From NCBI GenBank assembly GCA_001655205.1, contig LPNZ01010670.1, positions 1 through 41,325 on the forward strand: DNA of 41,325 bases, in the 5' to 3' direction. The DNA is from Lenisia limosa. Taxonomy: Eukaryota > Breviatea. Positions 34,584-41,325 of this stretch are shown here, piece after piece; within the stretch, counting starts at the first letter, position 1; every line of letters starts with the position of its first letter. Made by a program: the position numbers and the translations under genes. The notes under the pieces were generated by a model that was given only the letters and a program-made list of their open reading frames with translations, had not been told where the DNA came from and ran no database searches.

Positions 34584-35551
34584 TCGTTTGTTTTTCTTTT
34601 TATTGTTACTCAATTTTTTCATAAAACACAATAGAATTTCTTTTCATATCCAATACTATCGCATCTAAAAGGGTTCGTTGTTCTTTTTCATTTCTCTAGA
34701 CCTCTCTTTAACCCGTTCAGAGGGTCCGCAGTTTCGTCGTCATGGCCAATGACGATGTGGCATCTTTCTCCACTCGCAGTTGGGGGGGGGGGNNNNNNNN
34801 NNTGTGCACCTCGGTGTTTTGGACTTCCCCCATACTGTTCAATTGGAATAAACAAAACCCTCGATTGCATGTCTTACGCATTAGCCTCCCTGGTGGATAG
34901 CGCACGGGATAGCCTGCATGGCAGTCAAGCCAGGATTGAAGGTAGTTATGCGATAGTACATTTAAGGCGACTATCTCCACGTAACGTTAAAAATTAACAA
35001 ATAATAGGGATTAAACATTATTGTGTCTGCGGCTTTGTCCAAATTTCTCATTTCAACCCATTTCTTATTTTATGATTGCCCATATTTTGTAACAGTTGCC
35101 TTTCAGAGCTTCCCCCCAATCCCCAAATTCCCAACAATGCCCAATCAATGCTCAATGGCTTCCCATCAATCAGTTCGATCAACATGGATGTCGAAAGTGG
35201 GTGGTGTAGGTGTGGTTGGTTTTTGACTCCTTGTTCTCTGTGAAATATTGACAGTTAAGAGGATAAACAACAGCAGCCCAAAGCACACCCAATGCAGCAA
35301 TCTCCTTTTGGTTGGCAATCAGAGCAATGGGACATTATTTTAATACCTGGTTCATGACCCCCTTTGCAGAGTTGGATGCAGCTCCAAAAGACACGCTGAT
35401 TGCCTCACAAGTTGGCTTTGGCTTTGGGAAATATATCATCTAATATTCACCGTATCCGCCTTATCTGGGCGAAATGGCGGTACAATATATCATATACATA
35501 TGATATGTATATCATATAGCTATTACTAGTATATCATATGGATGCATAACG
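34584..35551. other. Spacer upstream of TTC12-like gene, with AT palindrome
   Basis: An ATG at 34742-34744 opens MANDDVASFSTRS before a 10-N gap at 34793-34802, but no in-phase continuation was found, so it is not called. The rest is non-coding. At 35492-35508 lies ATACATATGATATGTAT, a perfect 17-base palindrome around a central G, inside a longer ATATCAT-rich run (35484-35540) just before the TTC12-like start codon. It may be part of the promoter. Confidence 0.4.
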
Positions 35552-38500
35552 ATGCAGCTCAGCGCTGATCACGAGACGACAAAGAAAATGGAGCGTGAAC
35601 AGAGGGAAAAAGATGAGGAAAAGGTCAAGCTTAGAGAAAAAGGTTTGCATTGTTATGTGAATGAAAATAACATTTGTTATTTTGCTCTCAAGCCAACTTA
35701 GAGGTACATTTCACAAATTAGTAATGAAGCCTCCGCCACCCTTCTCACAGGGTCAAAGTCAGCCAATGGAAGGTGGGTGGTATTTGGTGGCTGTTGCTCA
35801 ATTCCATGTGAAAAGCCGATATCGCATTGTCATGGTATAAATGCCGATATCTTGTCGTGGTATCAGAGGCATGAACTAACTTTCACCAAGCCTGGACATT
35901 GGAAATGGAGCAAGACGCTAACGCTCGACTGAAGGCACGTAAGGCCAGGGAAAAAGTCTTCGACGACTTCAAAGCCAAGGTGTGATGCTGTTCCGATATC
36001 GAAATATAAAATAGGTCACTTTGAACTGGTAATACTGTGTCAAATCCCATTGATACTGATTGCTGCTTCTTTTCCCTGACATCTCTCAGGGTAATGCGCA
36101 TTTCAAAGCACAAGTGTTCGATAAAGCTCTTGAGTGCTATAAACAAGGTTGGTAATGATATGATATTCCTATTGAGTGAGTTTGTTGGCTAAGTGTATTA
36201 ATACCCTTGTTCTTGGGCATTCCAGTCTACCTTTCGTCATTTCGCAATAACGGAAGTATTCTTTCATTAACGACAAAGCGGTGGCCGGAGCACCCGATCT
36301 TGAGAGGAAGTGTCAGGCATGTGGAAACGCCTCGTTTGCTTGCCTCAAAATGGCACGGTACGTTCTATCTAGATTTACTTACAGTAGCATTATTACAACA
36401 ATACATAATTGGTCATGCAAACCTTCATAATGACCCCACCTCACCTCAGAAACGAGGAGGCCCTTTCATTCGCTAACGAAGCCCTTGCTCTTGAACCTCA
36501 GCACCAGAAATGTGGGACTAGTTTTTCGTTCTTGTTTGCGCTATTTCCTTTGTTCATCGTATACGGTCACCTATTTTATCGAGATATTTTATGATAGATA
36601 TATGATATGCGTACTGCATAGAACCATCTTTATTATGCTATGTCCAGGTTTGTACCGAAGAGCTGAGGCGCTGAGGAGATTGTCCGAGTTTTTTGCGTCT
36701 TTGGAAACACTGAAAAAGGCCCTTGAACTCTACCCCAATAATTCGGATATGCAAAAGCTCCAAAAGAAGGTTTGTAGCTATCAATTGACATCATTATGGA
36801 CTGTTGTCGTAACCTCTGCAGGTCAATTATGAGGCTAATCAAATTGGGGCTTCAACTCAAGCTAAGAAAAACCTTGATACTTCGGAAATATTGAATAGAG
36901 TGGGTGGAAATGTGACCGTTTTTACACTCTCTTCCAAGATCCACTACACAACCAGTTCGGATAAAGACTCGGAGTATCTCATGAAGCTTGACCCCAATAC
37001 GGTTACAAGTGTTGACATCAAGAAGATACTCGACTATCTACAGGCCTGTATGCTTCGTTTATTGTACAGCTTAGAACATCGTGTGTGCATGATGATAGAA
37101 TGGTTCCTAATATGGCTGTATTTTTGACCATCTAGCTGCTGCTGATATGACTGGTAGTGCTGAGCTTCACAGGCACACTCACCTGGCTTCCCTTCTCAAC
37201 TTACTGCAGCGTACGAAGCCTTCATATGTTATCTTACTTTTGTCATGTTTTTCATGTTCCACCCTAAGCTTCTCCCTTGATTTCTTCAGGCACAAGCAGT
37301 TCAGTTTTCGAGTCCCTTCCAAGTATGTCAATATCACAGAAGCTCTATCCGAAATTTCAAATTTTGAAATACACTATTAATTGATAGGTTGCGTCGGAGT
37401 TTTTTTGTTTGAAACAGAAACTCACTCAACTGAGCTGGCACTTTTTGATCATTTCAATTTCACAATTCACAATCACACCTCCCCCCTTGAAGTTGTGTCG
37501 GTGATCATGGGTCTGTTACAGCCGAACGACTACTATTGCTGCACCCCCGCGACAGCCAGACTGCTCTTGCGTATTATTGGAGTCTTCACGCGCAACTGTG
37601 AGCGCAACAGGCCTAGGCTGGTTTATCATTTAAATGGGTCCAGTTTGCTGTGGATTTGCTTCTTTATTTCAAAAATGAAGAGTGTCTGGCTAAATCCCTT
37701 TATGCAGGTTAGACAAGACTGAGACCTTTGACGTATTACTGCGCTCCCTGTTGAAATGGCCCTTACTATTCAGCTGGCATGTCTTCCGAGATATCCCCCA
37801 ATATTGTTGAGCTACTGACAGAGTGGTTTTCCGGAGATCGCTACCTAGTTATGAAGGGAGACAAACTAGGTGACAAGGTGGGGTTATGAAGGGAGACAAA
37901 CTAGGTGACAAGGTGGGGTTATGAAGGGAGACAACCTAGGTGACAAGGTGGGGTTATGAAGGGAGACAAACTAGGTGACAAGGTGGGGTTATGTTCAGAA
38001 ACTCTCAACTGTCCAATTCACAATATCCAGATAAGATTGATATTTCACTGGTCTTTTTCAGACATCTGGCAATCTCTTATAATAAATTAATTTCATGACT
38101 TACACAACCAAGGACGTGGGGCTGATCGCTGAAATTGTCAGCAATATCATGTATCATGGTATGCAGGGGCTGGCGTTTCCTAGCCTTGAAGCTCCTTTTC
38201 ACATAAAAAAACAATAGTATACTATATATTACATGTTGTATTGAATAACAAAGTGTAGAAGAAAGCCTGTCATTGATAGACGTTGAAGCCTTTGTTGTAG
38301 CCGTGCTTGCTCTGATCTTGCAGTTCAGCTCGTCTCCCAATGTAAGAGGATCCTCTGTGGTCCCCTGTAGTTCAAACATCGATATCACTCAAGGGTTTAT
38401 AGACATAGTATTCTGTTTTTTTCAGGAGCTCGTTAGTGACCCTATAGTTCCGCAGTGAATCGTGTCTGTTCTTGTCATGCGGCTTCGCAGCGCTGCTCCA

Positions 38501-41103
38501 GGCAAAAGGTATGCCTATTTGTCTTCAGTGTTGACCCTTCATTTATCATTTGTGATAACTGACTAGTTGTTCTCTACTCGAAGTCTTTGATTAAGTCGAT
38601 TGTTGGCTACTGCAGAGCTCTATTGCCTTCTCAGCATGTTTTGAGTGAGAGAAAACACATAGAGATGAGAAATAAAACAAGGATGCATCTTGTCACGAGA
38701 TATTGGATAATTCACCCAATCATTTGCCTGACAACTCCGTGCACACAGCTTTTTGATGCCTCCCCAGCAAACATATAAAAATTACAAATCTGTTTGTTTT
38801 GTACCTGTCTCATTTTGTGAATAGCTGTTGTGTCTCATTCTTAGGTCTCTTGGTGATGATATCTGTCCACCCTGTTGCCCAGAAGTACTGCAAAGATAGT
38901 AAGTGACCAGTATAACCATGTATCACTTCTCAGATGACCTGGCAGAGGATGTCATTAAACTTATTATACAATCGAATGGTTTGTGAGCAGTTCTTATTAC
39001 ACTGTTTATGATTGGTGGAAAGTCAGTAGCTGAAAAGACTTCCTTCTCAAATCGAAGCTAATTGCTCTCATCCTTCAGGAACCAGTAAAAGACAGAAGAT
39101 GGATTCAACAGAAATGTCAACAGCTTTAGCTTTTCTTCTCAATCTTTCATCAAGTAGGGGGGAGGCTGGTGTGTTCATAAGCTCTTCGTTTCTGGTTAGT
39201 GTCTTATGTTTTTAGAAGAAACGCCAAAGTGGATGCTTTCCAATGTGAGAGGATTTTACGGCACCTCCCAGTGCAGAAACATGTTTGTATAGTATCATAA
39301 CATGCGCAAGTGCATTTGACCTTCAAGGAAGCAACCCTCATCAAGACGCTTCAAAAGTCCATTGAGAATGAGGTGAACACGTCAGATAGTTACTCTTCTA
39401 CGTTACCGCCGTTTTTGGTCGTAAATGGACTGAAAATGCTCAGCAGATTAATCGCACGAACAGACAGTGAGGTGGTGATCTATGTTGTGATGTCACATTG
39501 AAACAATCCAGCCTCTACTACATAAACCAGTCGATCTTGGTTGAATCTCCTTTCCCCATCCTATGTCATTTTGATGGGAATAGCCCTTCTGAATCCATTC
39601 ACTCATGTTGCTCAGGTCGGCCAACTCCCGACCCGAAGTTCATCACCCGACTCTGTTTCTGTATCCGACGGTAAGTGGCTTCTCTTCTGCTTCCTGTTCT
39701 TTGTTCTAGTCGCCACCTGTTGTTTCCAAATATCCTGCATATGATATGATTGTCTAATACTGCTAGTATACCCCAGGGGTTTCAGAGTTACCCGTCTCCC
39801 GATGTATCAGGACCAGCCACCTCCATTCTAAACACTCTCATGCAGGAACCGGATTTCGTAGGAGGGCGTATGGACGTATCTTCGGTACAAACAGTGAAGA
39901 AATAACTCCTCTTGTACCAGTAGTGTCTAACACCCCCAGCCCCTGGTGATGCTTGACGATCAGTTGGACCGACTGGTTTCGGGTCTCTGTCATCTTGTCG
40001 CCTGTTCGCACCGCAATAGTGAACTGTTCAAGAAATGCACTGTCGATGTGCGCTATGTCAGTGTCAGCAAGCCGGTCAAGGATGAACCAAAAAAAGTGAG
40101 CGTCATTTAGATAATAATAATTTCATTGATGATGATAGTAACATGACGGATCTGAGTTTACCTTTTGTTTTCTCCCATAAAGAGCTGATTTCTGTTTGGC
40201 TTTTTTTTGTTTTTGCAGCCGTCACCTCCCCTTCCAGGACCAAGATGTCGAGGCCGATGACAGTGAAGGCGCTACCAATGATAATCTCATGAACAAAGGA
40301 GTGAACCCCGAGATGGCGAAGATGATGCTCTCAATGCGACGCCCATTGTTCAGTCAGAAGGCTATGGCTGAAAGCATAGCGCAAACGGCTAGTTTAAGAC
40401 AAAATGTGGGGGGGGGGGCGACTAGGTAGAGNNNNNNNNNNNNNNNNNNNNNNNNNNNNNNNNNNNNNNNNNNNNNNNNNNNNNNNNNNNNNNNNNNNNN
40501 NNNNNNNNNNNNNNNNNNNNNNNNNNNNNNNNNNNNNNNNNNNNNNNNNNNNNNNNNNNNNNCCCAACCGGGACCTTTGAGACCGTTGAGACCGTCAATC
40601 AAGAAAGCGTTGCGGTGGGTCCTGTCAACACTGCTATTCTTCTCACCGTTCAGACGGTGGACCGAAACGCAAGCAATTCCTGCTTGTTGATAGCGACTCT
40701 CGCGCTACATGGTTGGAGTTTGTAGAAATGCCTGTGTTTTTCTTTCTCTTCTGTTCTGAACTAACCTATCTAGAAGCTCCTCTTGTTACGTGTGTTTCTG
40801 CAGGGGTCGTGGAAACTCTCATTCAAGTTGGGGGGGGGGGTGAAAAAAATTCACTTTTGTCATTATGTGTGTTTTTTCCCCGCCTTAGAGTTTCTTGGTT
40901 CTAATCCCCCAGTATCTGACAGTCCTGAAGCTGCAGTTAACTCGAGTGGAATCAATACTGATCATGGTTGGTGTATTTGAAGTCAAAAACAACGTGATTC
41001 TGTTAACTCTCAAGGAGTATGGAAGCAGTTCGACCTCATGAAAGTGCTGGCCGACATCTCTGATGGAAGTGAAGAGACACAGCACTGTCTTCTTGCATTC
41101 TAA
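35552..41103 (+). CDS. TTC12-like TPR-armadillo protein
   Basis: TTC12 is a cytosolic TPR-armadillo protein needed for axonemal dynein arm assembly in animals. Exon 1 opens MQLSADHETTKKMEREQREK, a charged helix, then MEQDANARLKARKAREKVFD. TPRs follow: GNAHFKAQVFDKALECYKQ, NEEALSFANEALALEPQHQK, LYRRAEALRRLSEFFASLE and ALELYPNNSDMQKLQKK. The order matches TTC12 ('EKDAKERAKRRREN..', then TPR 'GNEAF..'). Many helical exons come next: SVDIKKILDYLQ, LHRHTHLASLLNLLQ, TPATARLLLRIIGVFTRNCE, IVELLTEWFSGDRYLVMKGD, LLVMISVHPVAQKYCKD, STALAFLLNLSSSRGEAGVF, VVNGLKMLSRLIART, LDRLVSGLCHLVACSHRNSE, NPEMAKMMLSMRRPLFSQKA, TAILLTVQTVDRNASNSCLL. The last exon reads VWKQFDLMKVLADIS ... HCLLAF and TAA (41101-41103). 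The gap 40432-40562 lies inside. Not all joints were checked. UNC45-type is the main alternative. Confidence 0.62.
35814..35868. repeat. Short direct duplication in a TTC12-like intron
   Basis: GCCGATATCGCATTGTCATG and GCCGATATCTTGTCGTGG, each followed by TAT, lie 28 bp apart inside the first intron of the TTC12-like gene. They are an imperfect tandem duplication. Confidence 0.6.
37849..37993 (+). repeat. 35-bp array at an exon 3' end and 5' splice site
   Basis: Four copies of a 35-bp unit (starting TTATGAAGGGAGACAAACTA) lie at 37849-37883, 37884-37918, 37919-37953 and 37954-37988, plus five bases of a fifth. Only the third copy differs, by one base (AACCTAGG). The first copy is the coding end of an exon, LVMKGDKLGDK, followed by the donor GTGGGG at 37878. 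The other copies repeat the same exon end plus donor. Reading through from copy 1 gives GTG GGG TTA TGA, so use of any later donor would add a premature stop. Confidence 0.93.
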
Positions 41104-41325
41104 TCAAGGTCTTTGATAATGGTAATATATCAAATTTTTTTTGATACCTACGTAACATTGAAATGACACCTAAGAAAAGCTGTTTTGTTGCGCCAGCAGC
41201 TGGATTCCATGGTTCTCTCGGAGTATACTGAGTGCCGTTTCTAAATAGATCATGGGACTCGGAGGCAATCATTCGTACGCATCTGGAGTAGTATGCTGGT
41301 TGTGATAGCATGGGATGCGGTGCTG
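41104..41325. other. 3' flank of TTC12-like gene
   Basis: No exon is recognised. An ORF-like stretch on the minus strand overlaps the last TTC12-like exon and has no supporting splice or family evidence. Confidence 0.4.

Noticed and set aside
35552-41103. UNC45-type myosin chaperone
   Set aside because: TPR plus armadillo helices fit in general, but the charged N-terminal helix MEQDANARLKARKAREK before the TPR fits TTC12 better; kept only as an alternative.
1-41325. tRNA genes
   Set aside because: I looked for GGTTCGA-type T-loops paired with acceptor stems and found none that hold up by eye; a covariance-model scan would be decisive.

Overview
This is a window of eukaryotic nuclear DNA from an intron-rich protist, probably a flagellate. 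Coding regions are cut into exons of about 40-600 bp by GT-AG introns that are mostly 45-150 bp; some look as short as 31-50 bp. No long uninterrupted ORFs, operons or ribosome-binding sites are seen. Recognisable products are eukaryotic: a THO2-like mRNA-export subunit, a CDKAL1-type tRNA methylthiotransferase with a C-terminal membrane tail, an MRS2/CorA-like Mg2+ channel, a TTC12-like factor (in animals TTC12 serves axonemal dynein assembly, hence 'flagellate'), LRR plus filamin, RCC1 and fibrinogen-like modules, a PARP domain and a 5S rRNA gene. A free-living metamonad/fornicate of the Kipferlia type is one guess for this gene style, but the sequence does not prove it. Gene models were spliced by eye, and intron phases were checked only where stated.

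Layout. 1-107: near-perfect foldback. About 1170-2876 (+): fragments of an H-type-lectin-like protein. About 4118-7088 (+): PARP-domain gene. 7150-8496 (-): EF-hand gene and unresolved exons. 8540-10872 (-): LRR-filamin protein. 11095-14218 (+): compact THO2. 14541-18015+ (-): fibrinogen-like/RCC1-like protein. 18603-23004 (+): CDKAL1-like. 23134-26594 (-): MRS2-like channel. 27684-30360 (-): concanavalin/LamG-like protein. 31501-31635: MITE-like element. 32337-32669 (-): complete 53-aa three-exon gene. About 32698-33800 (+): unknown conserved-looking protein. 34461-34575 (+): 5S rRNA. 35552-41103 (+): TTC12-like TPR-armadillo protein.

The genes are unrelated in function, as expected for a compact eukaryotic chromosome. 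Neighbours are close: 43 bp separate the LRR-filamin and EF-hand genes, and a 222-bp divergent spacer lies between LRR-filamin and THO2. The most unusual structure is a set of short tandem arrays sitting on intron-exon junctions. In the CDKAL1-like gene each array unit copies the 3' splice site plus the start of the exon encoding the radical-SAM cluster motif. In the TTC12-like gene each 35-bp unit copies the end of an exon plus its 5' splice site. In the lectin-like gene a 31-bp pyrimidine-rich array runs into the acceptor.

Assembly gaps (runs of N) are at 6578-6662, 7969-8051, 8910-9040, 11686-11758, 12218-12300, 13921-14000, 14818-14951, 18797-18871, 21505-21582, 22024-22117, 22576-22655, 23284-23351, 26401-26536, 26763-26966, 28050-28200, 28944-29041, 32010-32073, 34793-34802 and 40432-40562. 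Many abut poly-C or poly-G runs, and several remove parts of exons or introns.
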